In this document: positions 17,797-27,885 of the stretch, in pieces
How the letters are laid out: each line of letters opens with the position of its first letter
How positions within the stretch are numbered: the first letter of the stretch is position 1
Assembly (NCBI GenBank): GCA_001648575.1
Contig: LQXN01000064.1
Span: 347,686-411,685, forward strand
Length of the DNA: 64,000 nt
Direction of reading: 5' to 3'
Origin: Sutcliffiella horikoshii DSM 8719
GTDB lineage: Bacteria > Bacillota > Bacilli > Bacillales > Bacillaceae_I
Program-made: the position numbers and the translations under genes
The notes under the pieces: generated by a model
The model's input: only the letters and a program-made list of their open reading frames with translations
Database searches by the model: none
What the model was told of the DNA's origin: nothing

Positions 17797-17826
17797 ATGT
17801 TACATAAAGGATATGCTAATAGTCAA
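17797..17826 (-). promoter_or_regulatory. candidate sigma-A promoter of the valS leader
   Basis: On the minus strand TTGACT (17821-17826) and TAACAT (17797-17802) are 18 bases apart, just upstream of the T-box leader. The -35 box matches 5 of 6 consensus positions and the -10 box 4 of 6. Confidence 0.5.
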
Positions 17827-17958
17827 TAAGCTTCTCCAATTTTTTATTAAGTTATGCAGAAAAATAAATAATTGTTACGAATTGGGCACTATTTTCCGCT
17901 GATAATCATATGTTAGGTATATATACTTCGAGAAAAGTGTGCTTAAAGGAGGTACCTT

Positions 17959-18147
17959 ATGCGGAAATACAACCCCTATTCCTTGCCGCCTTGGCTGAGA
18001 CAGGTTCGAGGTGTATGTGCGCAATTCATCATTCCTATATGTGTGTTCCAGGGAATACGTACCATCTTTCTTCCCACAACCTTTGATGTTCTGATCTTGG
18101 CCATCTGCATTGTCATCGCCATCTGTTTTCATCTGGAATGGATTTAA
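17959..18147 (+). CDS. small membrane protein, 62 residues
   Basis: A strong AAAGGAGG ends 7 bases before the ATG, and a good terminator follows 9 bases after the stop, so this is a real monocistronic gene. The protein has a basic N-terminus (MRKYNPYSLPPWLRQVRG) and hydrophobic segments near residues 21-32 and 40-58, ending FHLEWI. I do not recognise the family. It faces away from the valS leader and towards ysxE. Function unknown. Confidence 0.75.
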   Translation: MRKYNPYSLPPWLRQVRGVCAQFIIPICVFQGIRTIFLPTTFDVLILAICIVIAICFHLEWI

Positions 18148-18156
18148 TCCATTCAT

Positions 18157-18190
18157 AACTGCCCACGTATTGTGCGGCAGTTTTATTTAT
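18157..18190 (+). terminator. terminator of the small membrane protein gene
   Basis: AACTGCC(C)CAC and GTG(C)GGCAGTT pair around GTATT and are followed by TTATTTAT. Confidence 0.85.
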
Positions 18191-18249
18191 ATAAAGTCAG
18201 TGTTATCTCCCTTTCTGACTTGCTTTTTTTCCTGGCTTTGTTAAACGCC

Positions 18250-18378
18250 GCTGTTGATTTCCGCAATAGTCTTCGCTTTCCGCGGGCGACAACCTTGAGC
18301 CTCCTCACAACGTTTGGGGGTGTCAAGATTGTCGCTATTCTCCCGCTGGAGTCTACGCCTTTTGCTCCAATCAACAGC
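18250..18378 (+). repeat. palindromic intergenic repeat R4
   Basis: The perfectly complementary ends are GCTGTTGATT and AATCAACAGC. The internal blocks are TTCGCTTTCCGCGGGCGAC, GAGCCTCCTCACAACG and CTCCCGCTGGAGTCTACGCC. It fills the gap between the small membrane protein gene and ysxE; nothing else is seen from 18191 to 18440. Confidence 0.9.
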
Positions 18379-18445
18379 TGGAAATCTACTCATTATCAAC
18401 AGTCAACTTTAACAGACCCTTTTTGCTAAAAGGACAGCCTACATA

Positions 18446-18480
18446 AAAAGCCCATCCCAGCTAATTAACTGGTTTGGGCT
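18446..18480 (-). terminator. terminator of ysxE
   Basis: On the minus strand AAGCCCAAACCAG and CTGGGATGGGCTT pair, followed by TTTATG. The stem overlaps the ysxE stop codon. Confidence 0.75.
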
Positions 18481-19505
18481 TCTTTGTTTTTGTTTTGTTC
18501 TTCAATCTGATTGATCCTTCCTGCCACATACTCGATATTCTTGGCTTGCCAGTAGCTTCCTTGTATTTTTTTCACCAGTTCCCGCTCTGAAATGGAACTT
18601 CTCTGATTGGGATCTGGCGGCTGTTGGAATTGTGTTATTGCCTGCATAAAGGGGGCCGGATGCGAGAGGTAGCCCAAGGTCAGGTCCTTTTCATATTGTT
18701 GCAAACCGAAACCCTTTTGATATTCATAAAACCAATCAATGCAATCATCGCAAAAAAGCGGGTAGGTCCTTAAATATCGATGATAAAAGGAGATGATGTC
18801 ATTTGCAGGTGCAGCCTGCTTTGCCCGCTCCCAACTGATAAAATAACCCCTGCCCTCTGTATCCTTTACGAAATGGTGAAAAGAAACCCTGCCATGGGTC
18901 ATTGCGACCCGATGTTTTTTTGTTTCTTTTACTGCCTCTTGCCAGTTTTCCAGCTTTTGCAAGGAGAACTTCTGTGCAAGCGATATTTCATGGGCGTACG
19001 TGCACACCTGAAGCTCAAAAGGAGACATATACAGTCTTTTTTCACATTCATCCACAAATTTCTCCAGGTCTTGCTGCTCTTTTGTCCACTCTTCAGAAAT
19101 CCGGTCATAAAAGGATGTAATTTCCTCTTCCGGATATTCCTTTTCTTGAACTGTCATGCTGTGAAGCTTTGCAAGTTCTTTAAACATCATGCTGTCCTTG
19201 AAATCCAGCTCCCTTTCTTCGTTATCCTCTATCCATGGCATCAAATAATAGGCATCATTAAGATTTTCTATAAAATAATACCCCTGCCTTGTTTGGTAGA
19301 TCGGCACAACCGTCTTGATACCTTTTTGAAAAAGGGAATGGATATTCCGAAACAAAGGATATGCGTGTTCCTTCCTTATCTTCTTTAACGCATATGCTCC
19401 TTTCTTGGTGGCAATTCTCCAAACCCCACCATGCTGTTCTATGAATTCGGGGGAGATGCCATATTGATATATCAACTCTTCAACGCTTTGCTCGTTCGTC
19501 TGCAT
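18465..19505 (-). CDS. ysxE: spore coat kinase-like protein YsxE (CotS family)
   Basis: 346 residues, about the length of B. subtilis YsxE (~349). It has a degenerate aminoglycoside-phosphotransferase-like fold: a KKIRKEHAYPLF lysine region, a YYLMPWIED hinge and THGRVSFHHFV in the catalytic-loop position (HGR in place of HGD). ISWERAKQAAPANDI corresponds to the metal-binding loop. Relatives CotS and CotI are spore coat proteins. Position next to spoVID matches B. subtilis, where both belong to the late-sporulation coat programme. Confidence 0.88.
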   Translation of the reverse strand: MQTNEQSVEELIYQYGISPEFIEQHGGVWRIATKKGAYALKKIRKEHAYPLFRNIHSLFQKGIKTVVPIYQTRQGYYFIENLNDAYYLMPWIEDNEERELDFKDSMMFKELAKLHSMTVQEKEYPEEEITSFYDRISEEWTKEQQDLEKFVDECEKRLYMSPFELQVCTYAHEISLAQKFSLQKLENWQEAVKETKKHRVAMTHGRVSFHHFVKDTEGRGYFISWERAKQAAPANDIISFYHRYLRTYPLFCDDCIDWFYEYQKGFGLQQYEKDLTLGYLSHPAPFMQAITQFQQPPDPNQRSSISERELVKKIQGSYWQAKNIEYVAGRINQIEEQNKNKEAQTS

Positions 19506-19551
19506 AGCGATAACTCACTTTCATTGTGATTTTTTAAAGGGGAATCTTAGG

Positions 19552-19596
19552 TAAAAAAGAAGTGAGAAAGGTCACGCCTCCCTCACATTCCTCTTT
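19552..19596 (-). terminator. weak terminator between spoVID and ysxE
   Basis: On the minus strand AAGAGGAATGTGAGG and CTTTCTCACTTCTT can pair imperfectly, followed by TTTTTTACC. It may only partly separate the two coat genes. Confidence 0.5.
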
Positions 19597-19603
19597 TAGC
19601 CGG

Positions 19604-20896
19604 TTATTGACTTTTAGAGGAAGCCTTTACCGGAATATATAATAACTGTCCTTCATTCACATGGTCATCTGTGGAAAGCCTGTTGACCCGGATCAACTGC
19701 TGGATACTCACATCATAACGCTCTGCAATATGATCCATCGATTCTCCCTGTTGAACAATACAAATTTTCACCTTCGTGAAATCCTCGCCATCATCATCAG
19801 CGAAAATTTTGGTCAGGGATAGATCGTTCTCATCTCTTGGCTCATCTGAATCGACATACTCATTCTGCTTTACATCTGATACTGCCTGATGCCCTTTCCT
19901 CTTATTAAACAAAGAAACAACATTAGATGACTCTTCTACTTCTTCATCCTGGTCGTATTTGTTCGCATGCAAGGAATACAAAGGTGCATAGGTGTTTTCT
20001 GACACATCCTGATCCTGATAAATATAATCAGCAGGATTGTATGGCGCTTCTTCCTCTGTCACAGGGGCTTTTCTTGCCTCCACCTCAAATGGAGCATACT
20101 CCCCGTCATTATTATAGTTGTATTGAACATTTGCATCGATCTCATCCTGATTAAGGATTTCCTCTTCTTCCTCTTCTTCTGCTGTATAGTACTGATAGGT
20201 ATCCTCTTCATACTCATTATCGGAATTTGCACTCCGATACATTGGTTCGTATTCGAATGCCTCTTCTTGGCCAGCTTCTTCTTCTTCCTGCACTTCTGAC
20301 TTTTGCTCAAAAGAAAAGGCTTCGTTTTGATCATTTTGGGAGGCATATGCTTCTTCATGGTCTCTATTAGGTTCCACTTCATAAACTTCTTCATGGTCCC
20401 TGTTCGGTTCCACTTCATATGCTTCTTCCTGCTCCTCTTCCCATGCAGGACTGCTTTGTTGATGACCATAGATACCAGAGATGGATAGCTCTGCATCCAG
20501 CTGCAGACATCCACGAGTTGGTACACTGTAATCGAATGACTCGATAGCTACATAAATATCATCCAGGCTTTGAATCCTGTTTTTCGGTATTGTAATGTCT
20601 ACCGGAAAACGATGATGCAAGGCGCAGACTCCATCCTCGCGTTCTTCAACCTCCTGCACCACTCTTGCCTGTGGATGATATTCCTCTCCCTCTTCCTCAG
20701 CATCCGCTTCTGTTCTAACCTGGTATTCCCCCGTTAATAATAAAGCTCCCCGTATGGAAACATATTGGTCCTGCTCATAAATTTGTATATCTGGATCTAA
20801 CGCAATGGAGATGAGCTCAGATACTTCCTGTCCCTTTTGAAACCATATCGATTCCTCTACTGAAAACCGCAAGCACGATTGTTGTTCTGAAGACAA
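19604..20896 (-). CDS. spoVID: stage VI sporulation protein D, spore coat assembly
   Basis: 430 residues. The N-terminal coat-encasement domain (FSVEESIWFQKGQEVSEL onwards, about 1-160) is followed by a long acidic, low-complexity middle. The middle contains a tandem duplication around YEVEPNRDHEE and many Glu/Asp runs. A LysM domain (QGESMDHIAERYDVSIQQLI) ends the protein. SpoVID drives spreading of coat layers round the forespore. A TTG start at 20896 is preferred, 7 bases after AAAGGAGG; the GTG at 20914 overlaps the ribosome site. N-terminal homology to B. subtilis SpoVID starts just after this TTG. Confidence 0.93.
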   Translation of the reverse strand: MSSEQQSCLRFSVEESIWFQKGQEVSELISIALDPDIQIYEQDQYVSIRGALLLTGEYQVRTEADAEEEGEEYHPQARVVQEVEEREDGVCALHHRFPVDITIPKNRIQSLDDIYVAIESFDYSVPTRGCLQLDAELSISGIYGHQQSSPAWEEEQEEAYEVEPNRDHEEVYEVEPNRDHEEAYASQNDQNEAFSFEQKSEVQEEEEAGQEEAFEYEPMYRSANSDNEYEEDTYQYYTAEEEEEEEILNQDEIDANVQYNYNNDGEYAPFEVEARKAPVTEEEAPYNPADYIYQDQDVSENTYAPLYSLHANKYDQDEEVEESSNVVSLFNKRKGHQAVSDVKQNEYVDSDEPRDENDLSLTKIFADDDGEDFTKVKICIVQQGESMDHIAERYDVSIQQLIRVNRLSTDDHVNEGQLLYIPVKASSKSQ

Positions 20897-20983
20897 AGGG
20901 GTTCCTCCTTTCACACCTAAAAAAATTTACTATATCAATAAAGATGTATGTTTGGATGAAGGGGATTATGAATAAAATTTCTG

Positions 20984-21002
20984 GCAGGGGTCAGACCCCT
21001 GC
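20984..21002. repeat. REP-like palindrome GGGGTCAGACCCC
   Basis: GCAGGGG-TCAGA-CCCCTGC is a 7-bp perfect stem. GGGGTCAGACCCC is a motif I know to recur as a REP-like palindrome in many bacterial genomes, sometimes near Y1 transposase genes. Only one copy is visible here. Confidence 0.55.
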
Positions 21003-21116
21003 AGGAGATTCTGAATCGATGTCGAAGCAGGCGGCCGACCAGGTTGCTGGTGATAATGTGATAGTTTGTTACTTTTGATTGGGTTGCTGATTGGGCAGTT
21101 GTGTAGAACATTGCTT

Positions 21117-21210
21117 CTGAAAGGTAGAAGCGGGCTTGGGAAATGGAGAAGTATCTTTGGGAAATGGAGAAGCGCGCTTGGGAAATTGAGAAGCATCGTT
21201 GGGAAATTTA
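21117..21210. repeat. 21-nt tandem repeat tract
   Basis: About four and a half units of GGGAAATGGAGAAGYRYSYTT; three nearly identical units start at 21138, 21159 and 21180. The tract lies between spoVID and hemL. Confidence 0.8.
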
Positions 21211-21283
21211 CAATTAGCCAGAACACATCTAAACTCCCACCATCAGGTTGTCTAGATTCGGCAACAAAGGTTCCAGCAGACAC

Positions 21284-21323
21284 AAAAAGCCCGCTCCATT
21301 ATTCAATATCTATGGGCGGGCTG
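21284..21323 (-). terminator. terminator of the hem operon
   Basis: On the minus strand AGCCCGC and GCGGGCT pair around a 22-nt loop with extra partial pairing, followed by TTTTTGTG, 18 bases behind the hemL stop. Confidence 0.8.
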
Positions 21324-21340
21324 AAGGAAATATTCAATTA

Positions 21341-22630
21341 TTATGCTTTTATCGCTGCAAACGACTTCTCAATCGCTTCCAAAGTTTTTTCGATGTCTTC
21401 ATCTGTATGGGCGGTGGATAAGAACAACCCTTCAAATTGGGATGGCGGCAAGAAAACGCCGTTGTTAGCCATTTCGCGGAAGAACTTCCCGAAATACCCT
21501 AAATCAGAGGACTTGGCCACATCATAGTTCACAACTTCCTCACTGTTAAAGAAGAAACCAATCATGGAACCGGCACGGTTCACGGAAACAGGAACATTAT
21601 ATTTCTCCCCAAGTGCCACGATCCCTTCCTCTAGACGGTCCGCTTTCTTGGCAAATTCTTTATAGGATTCCGGAGTCAGCTGCGACAATGTCTCGTATCC
21701 TGCTGTCATTGCAAGTGGGTTTCCTGATAAAGTCCCAGCCTGATAGATCGGTCCGCTCGGGGCGATTTGCGCCATGATTTCCGCTTTCCCGCCGTACGCA
21801 CCGACCGGAAGGCCTCCACCGATTACTTTTCCAAGACATGTCAAGTCAGGGGTTACACCATAGTAACCTTGTGCACAATTGTAGTCCACACGGAAACCTG
21901 TCATTACCTCATCAAAAATCAACAACGAACCGTATTCTGTCGTCACATCGCGCAATCCTTCCAAAAATCCTGGCTGCGGTGGTACAACTCCCATGTTCCC
22001 GGCAACAGGCTCTACGATGACACCTGCGATATCGTCACCAAACTCTTTGAATGCATAACGGATGCTTTCCAAATCGTTGTAAGGGACTGTGATCGTGTTT
22101 TGTGCGACACCCTCAGGGACACCGGGGCTGTCAGGCAAGCCTAGTGTTGCCACACCAGAGCCGGCTTTGATCAATAGGGAATCCCCGTGTCCATGGTAGC
22201 AGCCTTCAAATTTAACGATCTTATTGCGGCCGGTATAACCACGGGCAAGGCGCAGGGCGCTCATCGTCGCTTCCGTGCCAGAGCTTACCATACGAACCAC
22301 TTCGATGGAAGGAACGCGCTCAATCACAAGTTTTGCGAGCTCATTTTCAATGAGTGTCGGTGCTCCAAAGCTTGTCCCTGATTCCGTCACCTTTTTAATG
22401 GCTTCCACCACTCTGTCATTCGAGTGACCGTGAATCAGCGGTCCCCAGGAAAGCACGTAATCTATGTATTCATTTCCATCAATATCGTAAATTTTAGAAC
22501 CTTTTCCACGCTCCATGAAGATCGGATCCATATCAACAGATTTAAATGCACGCACAGGGCTGTTTACGCCACCTGGCATTAATTTCGATGCTTCGATAAA
22601 GGCTTCTTTCGACTTTTCATAACTTCTCAT
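21341..22630 (-). CDS. hemL: glutamate-1-semialdehyde 2,1-aminomutase
   Basis: 429 residues, normal length. A PLP enzyme that turns glutamate-1-semialdehyde into 5-aminolevulinate for heme and other tetrapyrroles. The fold-type I aminotransferase landmarks are present: [37 protein letters not shown] and the PLP lysine in [19 protein letters not shown]. It is the last gene of hemAXCDBL. Confidence 0.97.
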   Translation of the reverse strand: MRSYEKSKEAFIEASKLMPGGVNSPVRAFKSVDMDPIFMERGKGSKIYDIDGNEYIDYVLSWGPLIHGHSNDRVVEAIKKVTESGTSFGAPTLIENELAKLVIERVPSIEVVRMVSSGTEATMSALRLARGYTGRNKIVKFEGCYHGHGDSLLIKAGSGVATLGLPDSPGVPEGVAQNTITVPYNDLESIRYAFKEFGDDIAGVIVEPVAGNMGVVPPQPGFLEGLRDVTTEYGSLLIFDEVMTGFRVDYNCAQGYYGVTPDLTCLGKVIGGGLPVGAYGGKAEIMAQIAPSGPIYQAGTLSGNPLAMTAGYETLSQLTPESYKEFAKKADRLEEGIVALGEKYNVPVSVNRAGSMIGFFFNSEEVVNYDVAKSSDLGYFGKFFREMANNGVFLPPSQFEGLFLSTAHTDEDIEKTLEAIEKSFAAIKA

Positions 22631-22712
22631 TTTCTATCATCCTTTCGTCCTTTTATCTAGTGCCCTTCTCTCCGATCCAAACATCCGAGGATATCAGACC
22701 TAAAAAAGGTCA

Positions 22713-23693
22713 TCACTTCTCGTCCAGCCAGCGAGCCACATCTTTTGCATAATACGTTATGATTAAATCCACGCCGGCACGTTTCATTCCGATCAATTTT
22801 TCCATTACGATTTCCCGTTCATTGATCCAGCCGTTCATTGCTGCCGCTTTAATCATGGAATATTCACCACTCACATTGTAAGCAACGACAGGCACGTTAA
22901 AGTTGTTCTTTACATCACGGATGATGTCAAGATAAGCCATTGCAGGTTTCACAATCAAGAAGTCCGCACCTTCAAGCATATCGGATTCCGCTTCACGAAG
23001 CGCTTCTTGTCTGTTTGCAGGATCCATTTGATACGTTTTTCTGTCGCCGAATTGTGGAGAGCTGTGTGCTGCATCACGGAAAGGTCCGTAGAAAGCAGAA
23101 GAATATTTGACTGCATAGGACATGATTGGTACATCTTCGAACCCATTCTCATCAAGCCCTGCACGTATTGCCGCTACGAAGCCGTCCATCATATTGGATG
23201 GAGCGATGATATCCGCACCTGCACGTGCCTGGCTGACAGCTGTGCGTGCCAACAAGTCCAGCGTAGGATCGTTCAGGATTTTTCCTTCTTCCACGATTCC
23301 GCAATGACCGTGTGACGTATACTGGCAAAGGCAAGTGTCGGCAATCACAACGAGTTCAGGGAAGTGAACTTTGATTTGAGTGATCGCCTGTTGCACGATT
23401 CCATGTTCATGATAAGCCTGGGTTCCCACTTCGTCCTTCTCTTTCGGCACTCCGAATACGATGACGGATTTGATGCCAAGCTCCGACACTTCAGCCATTT
23501 CGGCATTCAGTAGGTCCAAGGATAAATGGTACACTCCCGGCATGGAAGGAACTTCATTTCGGATATTCTCTCCTTCCACTACAAAGATCGGGTAGATGAA
23601 GTCTTCCTTATGTAAATATGTTTCACGCACCAATGAGCGCATGTTATCAGAATTTCGTAGTCTACGATGACGGTTGAATTGCAAGTCTTTCAT
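22713..23693 (-). CDS. hemB: porphobilinogen synthase (delta-aminolevulinate dehydratase)
   Basis: 326 residues. It condenses two 5-aminolevulinate molecules to porphobilinogen. The two Schiff-base lysines are in [18 protein letters not shown] and [14 protein letters not shown]. The cysteine-rich metal site [15 protein letters not shown] indicates a zinc-dependent type. It starts one base behind hemD and precedes hemL. Confidence 0.97.
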   Translation of the reverse strand: MKDLQFNRHRRLRNSDNMRSLVRETYLHKEDFIYPIFVVEGENIRNEVPSMPGVYHLSLDLLNAEMAEVSELGIKSVIVFGVPKEKDEVGTQAYHEHGIVQQAITQIKVHFPELVVIADTCLCQYTSHGHCGIVEEGKILNDPTLDLLARTAVSQARAGADIIAPSNMMDGFVAAIRAGLDENGFEDVPIMSYAVKYSSAFYGPFRDAAHSSPQFGDRKTYQMDPANRQEALREAESDMLEGADFLIVKPAMAYLDIIRDVKNNFNVPVVAYNVSGEYSMIKAAAMNGWINEREIVMEKLIGMKRAGVDLIITYYAKDVARWLDEK

Positions 23694-23694
23694 A

Positions 23695-24441
23695 TTATGT
23701 ATCCTCCCTTTTAAAATATTGCACGATTTCTTCCAAAAGGCCGTCCATGGTGTATTCTTCTGGACTGATGGTCACTTCAACACCAGCCTTTTGGGCCGCT
23801 TGTCTTGTAATGGGGCCTATTGTAGCTACAGGGCCGGTTGGAAGTCCGAACAATTTGATATAATTATGTACCGTGGAAGGGCTGGTGAACGTATAAAGAT
23901 CCACCTTTCCTTCTTTCAATACGTTCAATTCCTTATCACCAGGTACACGGAGCTTATTTTCATATACAACTATCTGCTTTACATTGTACCCTATTCTCCC
24001 CAGTTCATCACGTAAAAGGGGCCGTGCCAAATTCCCTTGAATCAGCAGTACAGAAGTTGGAGGCAGCTTTGTAAAACTGTCCACCAATCCTTCTGCTGAA
24101 AACCGGTCGGGAATAAGTTCCACTTTGTACCCCATGGAATCCAACACTTGTTTTGTTTTGGTTCCAACCGCAGCTATCCTGTTTGGCATTGGACCATCAT
24201 ACAGTTCAAAAAAATACTTAACCCCGTTTACACTCGTGAATACTACCCACTCGTAACGAGGCAGGCTTTCTTCAATATCTGTTGAAACAAGATCACTTTC
24301 AAAAACCCGCTGAAATTGAATAAGAGGGACTTCCAGCGAGGTCCCTCCGAGCGCTTGAATCTGCGTGGAAAAGTACCTTGCCTGCTCTTTGCTTCTTGTA
24401 ATAAGAATGCGTTTATCGGCTAAAGGCAAAGTACGTTTCAT
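23695..24441 (-). CDS. hemD: uroporphyrinogen-III synthase
   Basis: 248 residues. Closes and inverts ring D of hydroxymethylbilane to give uroporphyrinogen III. Sequence conservation in this family is low; recognisable are the N-terminal [15 protein letters not shown], the central [13 protein letters not shown] and [14 protein letters not shown]. Its start overlaps the hemC stop as TAATG. Assignment rests on these segments and on position between hemC and hemB. Confidence 0.93.
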   Translation of the reverse strand: MKRTLPLADKRILITRSKEQARYFSTQIQALGGTSLEVPLIQFQRVFESDLVSTDIEESLPRYEWVVFTSVNGVKYFFELYDGPMPNRIAAVGTKTKQVLDSMGYKVELIPDRFSAEGLVDSFTKLPPTSVLLIQGNLARPLLRDELGRIGYNVKQIVVYENKLRVPGDKELNVLKEGKVDLYTFTSPSTVHNYIKLFGLPTGPVATIGPITRQAAQKAGVEVTISPEEYTMDGLLEEIVQYFKREDT

Positions 24442-25373
24442 TACTGATCAAGCTCCTTTTTTACATCATCTATTAATTTCTTCCCTCCCTGTTCCGTCAG
24501 GCTCTCTGCTGCTTCAAGCCCAACCTTTACAGGGTCTGTACCAATAATTCTCTCTTTATATAAAACAGAGCCGTCCGGTGCTCCGACAAGTACGGTCAAA
24601 GTAACTTGTTCTTCTTGCCCGACTGATGCATAGCCCGCAATCGGCACCTGACATCCGCCCTCCATTTTATGAAGGAAAGCACGCTCTGCAATGACCGCTT
24701 TTTCCGTAACCGCGTCGGTGAATAATCCAAGCAGTTCTAATAATTCTGCATCATCTTCCCGGCATTCAATGGAAAGAGCCCCTTGCCCTACTGCAGGCAA
24801 GCATAGATCCTCATCCAGGAATTCCGTGACAACATCACTTGACCAGCCCATTCTCGCAAGACCTGCAGCTGCTAAAATAATGGCATCATAGTCTTCGTTT
24901 TGCAGCTTGGCAAGACGGGTATCGATATTTCCTCTGATCCATTTAATTTCAAGGTCCGGGCGCTTTGCAAGTAGCTGTGCGCCACGGCGCAAACTGCTGG
25001 TCCCTACAATAGATCCGCTTGGTAGATCAGCGAATTTCACATGCTCTTTGGAAATGAATGCATCGCGATGATCCTCACGGAAAGGGATGCAACCGATTGT
25101 TAATCCTTCAGGAAGCACAGCAGGCATATCTTTCATGCTGTGAACTGCCATATCGATTTCCTTATCAAGCATTGCCTGCTCTATCTCTTTTACGAATAGG
25201 CCTTTCCCGCCCACTTTGGACAATGTCACATCTAGGATTTGATCACCCTTTGTGACGATTTCCTTTACTTCAAAATCAAAAGGGGCGCCTAATGCTTTCA
25301 GTTGGTCGATGACCCAGTTCGTTTGGGTTAAAGCCAGTTTGCTTCTTCTAGAACCTACAATTATTTTTCTCAT
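24441..25373 (-). CDS. hemC: hydroxymethylbilane synthase (porphobilinogen deaminase)
   Basis: 310 residues. Polymerises four porphobilinogens. Conserved blocks are [12 protein letters not shown] at the N-terminus, [20 protein letters not shown] and [11 protein letters not shown]. The dipyrromethane-cofactor cysteine lies in [13 protein letters not shown]. Part of the hem operon. Confidence 0.97.
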   Translation of the reverse strand: MRKIIVGSRRSKLALTQTNWVIDQLKALGAPFDFEVKEIVTKGDQILDVTLSKVGGKGLFVKEIEQAMLDKEIDMAVHSMKDMPAVLPEGLTIGCIPFREDHRDAFISKEHVKFADLPSGSIVGTSSLRRGAQLLAKRPDLEIKWIRGNIDTRLAKLQNEDYDAIILAAAGLARMGWSSDVVTEFLDEDLCLPAVGQGALSIECREDDAELLELLGLFTDAVTEKAVIAERAFLHKMEGGCQVPIAGYASVGQEEQVTLTVLVGAPDGSVLYKERIIGTDPVKVGLEAAESLTEQGGKKLIDDVKKELDQ

Positions 25374-25413
25374 ATTTCCTCCTTACCCAAACCAATGGGC
25401 TTCTCCTATTGAA

Positions 25414-26247
25414 TCATAAAATCCAAAAATGAAAATTTGATAATCTACCGAACAGGAAAAAGTTGATGAGGACGACTAGAAACGCTGCAATGTTCCAGTT
25501 GGCAATAGCCTTCCCACTTATTCCCTTAGCAAGTCTCTGATAAAAATAATAGCTGTATGCTGTTATTACAATAAAAGATCCGATCACTTTCATGTCATAC
25601 CATTGGAACTCGGACAACTTTACCGAAGCCCAAATGCTCCCCAGGATCAGGGACAACAATAGCATCGGCACGCCTATGACATTCAGGACATAGGACATAT
25701 GATCAAGCTTTGCCAGGTCTTGTATCCGCAATAACCGTTTTCCCCACTTTTTTTCCTTCAAAAGCCTATATTGAATGACATAAAGCAAGGAAAATGCAAA
25801 GGAGAGGGAAAATGCCCCGTAAGACAGAATCGCCATCGTTATATGTATGATGAGCAATTCGGAAACCAGGGCCTGCGCCACTACCTGTGATTCATGTTGA
25901 ATCGGAGTGAATGTATGCAACGCAAGAACTAGAAATCCTATCACATTGGTGAAAAATACAATGAAATCCACACGCAAAATCCTATTGATGACCAAGGAGA
26001 AGGTAATCAATACCCATGTGTAAAAGTACATCCCTTCATACAAGGTCAGTATCGGAAAACGTCCGGTATCCAGCATTCGTAAAAATAAGAATACAGTTTG
26101 CAATACCCATACAATTGCAAGTAACCAGAAGGCCGTTTTGTTAGCCTTCTGGTTATGTTGTAGAAAATCGATAAAATATAAGAGTACGCTTAAAGCATAG
26201 ATGAGGATGGTTAATTCATAAAGCCTTGCGATAGTCATCTCTAGCAT
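25414..26247 (-). CDS. hemX: HemX, membrane protein regulating HemA level
   Basis: 277 residues with about eight hydrophobic helices over the whole length; a CcsA/cytochrome-c-assembly-like fold. In B. subtilis HemX lowers the amount of glutamyl-tRNA reductase and is not needed for heme synthesis. Position directly behind hemA supports the call. Confidence 0.92.
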   Translation of the reverse strand: MLEMTIARLYELTILIYALSVLLYFIDFLQHNQKANKTAFWLLAIVWVLQTVFLFLRMLDTGRFPILTLYEGMYFYTWVLITFSLVINRILRVDFIVFFTNVIGFLVLALHTFTPIQHESQVVAQALVSELLIIHITMAILSYGAFSLSFAFSLLYVIQYRLLKEKKWGKRLLRIQDLAKLDHMSYVLNVIGVPMLLLSLILGSIWASVKLSEFQWYDMKVIGSFIVITAYSYYFYQRLAKGISGKAIANWNIAAFLVVLINFFLFGRLSNFHFWIL

Positions 26248-26263
26248 AAGTTAACAGCCTCTC

Positions 26264-27634
26264 TTACGACCTGTATGTCGCGGCTTGAGGAAGCGGAATT
26301 CCCATAGGTGCTGCCTTGCTCTTTTCCTTTTTCACAGTATAGTACTGAGATTGAACTTCTTGCTGAACCGCTTCTTCGATATTGAATATTTTAGTGAACA
26401 GCTCTAGAGATTCCTTGGCGTCTGTTTCTGAAGACAGTTCTTTCGCCCGCAGGATCGGGTCACGGAGCATCTGGTTGATTATACTTTTCGTATGTTTATT
26501 GAGCACCTTGATCTCCCGTTCCGAGAGGTGAGGAAGTTTTCGTTGAATACTTTGCATCGTCTCAGATTGAATATCCAGCGCTTTTTGGCGAAGAGCAGAA
26601 ATAACCGGCACCACACCCAAAGTGTTCAGCCAATATTTGAACTCTACGATTTCCTCTTCAATGAACAGTTCAATTTCTTCCGCCGCTTTCTTACGTTCTG
26701 CCAAATTGGCATTGACGATGCCTTCTAGATCATCAATATCGTATAAGAAGACACTTTCCAACTTATCCAATTCAGGATCTAAATCCCTTGGAACGGCAAT
26801 ATCCACCATGAAAAGTGGACGCCCTTTCCTCATACGCTCGACATAGGTCATATCGTCTTTAGTCAATACATATTCTTTGGCACCGGTAGAAGAGATAAGA
26901 ATATCCGCTTCTACCAACGCACAGGAAAGTTCCTGCATCGATTTTGCCTGACCTGCAAAACGATTTGCCAAACTTGTCGCTTTTTCCAATGTACGGTTGA
27001 TGACCGTAACTTTCTTTACCCCGTTGCTGTGAAGATTCTGGACGGCGAGTTCTCCCATTTTCCCTGCGCCTAAAATTAATACATGTTTATTCGTCAAGTC
27101 ACCGAATATCTTTTTCGCAAGCTCCACAGCAGCATAACTTACCGAAACGGCGTTAGATCCTATTTCCGTTTCAGAATGTGCACGCTTTGCAACTGTGATA
27201 GCTTGTTTGAATAATTGATTGAAAATGGTTCCGACCGTTTGATGCTCTTGTGCGGATAGGAAGCTTGTACGGATTTGACCCAAGATCTGTGTTTCCCCAA
27301 GCACCATGGAATCCAATCCACATGAAACACGGTATAAGTGCTCAATAGCTCCATCATTTTCATAGATGTTCAAATAAGGAGAAAACTCTTCCTTGTCCAA
27401 ACCGAACCAGTCTGCAAGGAAAGCTTTAATATAATATCGTCCAGTATGCAACTGATCGACCACTGCATAAACTTCCGTTCGATTGCAAGTAGAAACAATG
27501 ATATTCTCCAAGATAGACTTACGGTCTTTCAGAGCTACCATCGCCTTGTTCAAATCAGTTGGATTAAAAGTTAATTTTTCACGTATTTCAACAGGGGCCG
27601 TTTTATAATTAACACCGACTACTATGATATGCAC
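26264..27634 (-). CDS. hemA: glutamyl-tRNA reductase
   Basis: 456 residues. First committed step of tetrapyrrole synthesis: NADPH reduction of glutamyl-tRNA to glutamate-1-semialdehyde. The catalytic cysteine is in [20 protein letters not shown] and the nucleotide-binding [13 protein letters not shown] are clear. The GTG at 27634 (GGGGGTG 9 bases upstream) is chosen over the ATG at 27667, because B. subtilis HemA begins with the matching MHILVVGV. First gene of hemAXCDBL; see the PerR-like box upstream. Confidence 0.96.
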   Translation of the reverse strand: MHIIVVGVNYKTAPVEIREKLTFNPTDLNKAMVALKDRKSILENIIVSTCNRTEVYAVVDQLHTGRYYIKAFLADWFGLDKEEFSPYLNIYENDGAIEHLYRVSCGLDSMVLGETQILGQIRTSFLSAQEHQTVGTIFNQLFKQAITVAKRAHSETEIGSNAVSVSYAAVELAKKIFGDLTNKHVLILGAGKMGELAVQNLHSNGVKKVTVINRTLEKATSLANRFAGQAKSMQELSCALVEADILISSTGAKEYVLTKDDMTYVERMRKGRPLFMVDIAVPRDLDPELDKLESVFLYDIDDLEGIVNANLAERKKAAEEIELFIEEEIVEFKYWLNTLGVVPVISALRQKALDIQSETMQSIQRKLPHLSEREIKVLNKHTKSIINQMLRDPILRAKELSSETDAKESLELFTKIFNIEEAVQQEVQSQYYTVKKEKSKAAPMGIPLPQAATYRS

Positions 27635-27667
27635 TTGTTCGTACACCCCCAGAAAAAATAATATCAT

Positions 27668-27682
27668 TTACTAAAATTATAA
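27668..27682 (-). promoter_or_regulatory. candidate PerR box at the hemA promoter
   Basis: The minus strand reads TTATAATTTTAGTAA, agreeing with the Per box TTATAATNATTATAA at 11 of 14 defined positions. Its first half can also serve as a -10 box (TATAAT). The hemA operon is a known PerR target in B. subtilis. The second half-site is poor, so this is tentative. Confidence 0.4.
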
Positions 27683-27885
27683 CATGACTAACACCTGATA
27701 CATTTGTTAAAATGTGAACAAATAGTTTCCAATTCAAAACGAAATGAACATCGCTTACATAGAAACACGTACACTTTTCTTAGTTATATATTACAAACAT
27801 TACAATTCTTTTATACACCAACTTGTACATTAACAGAATTTCATTGCAGAATCAAGGTTTCAGCCTCGATCTCAAGGAGGAAAAT

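Larger units (their letters stand above)
20897..21283. other. spoVID-hemL gap with repeats
   Basis: About 390 bases without a credible gene. It holds the spoVID ribosome site, a GGGGTCAGACCCC palindrome at 20984-21002, and a 21-nt tandem tract at 21117-21210. The minus-strand frame across the tract has a 7-residue period (NFPSALLHFP) and no start signals, so it is not called. Confidence 0.65.

Noticed and set aside
18780..19388. 202-residue plus-strand frame
   Set aside because: Antisense shadow inside ysxE with cysteine- and phenylalanine-rich low-quality sequence.
20966..21283. Minus-strand frame of 105 residues with 7-residue repeats
   Set aside because: The periodicity comes from the 21-nt DNA repeat; no start signal, and it overlaps the REP-like palindrome.
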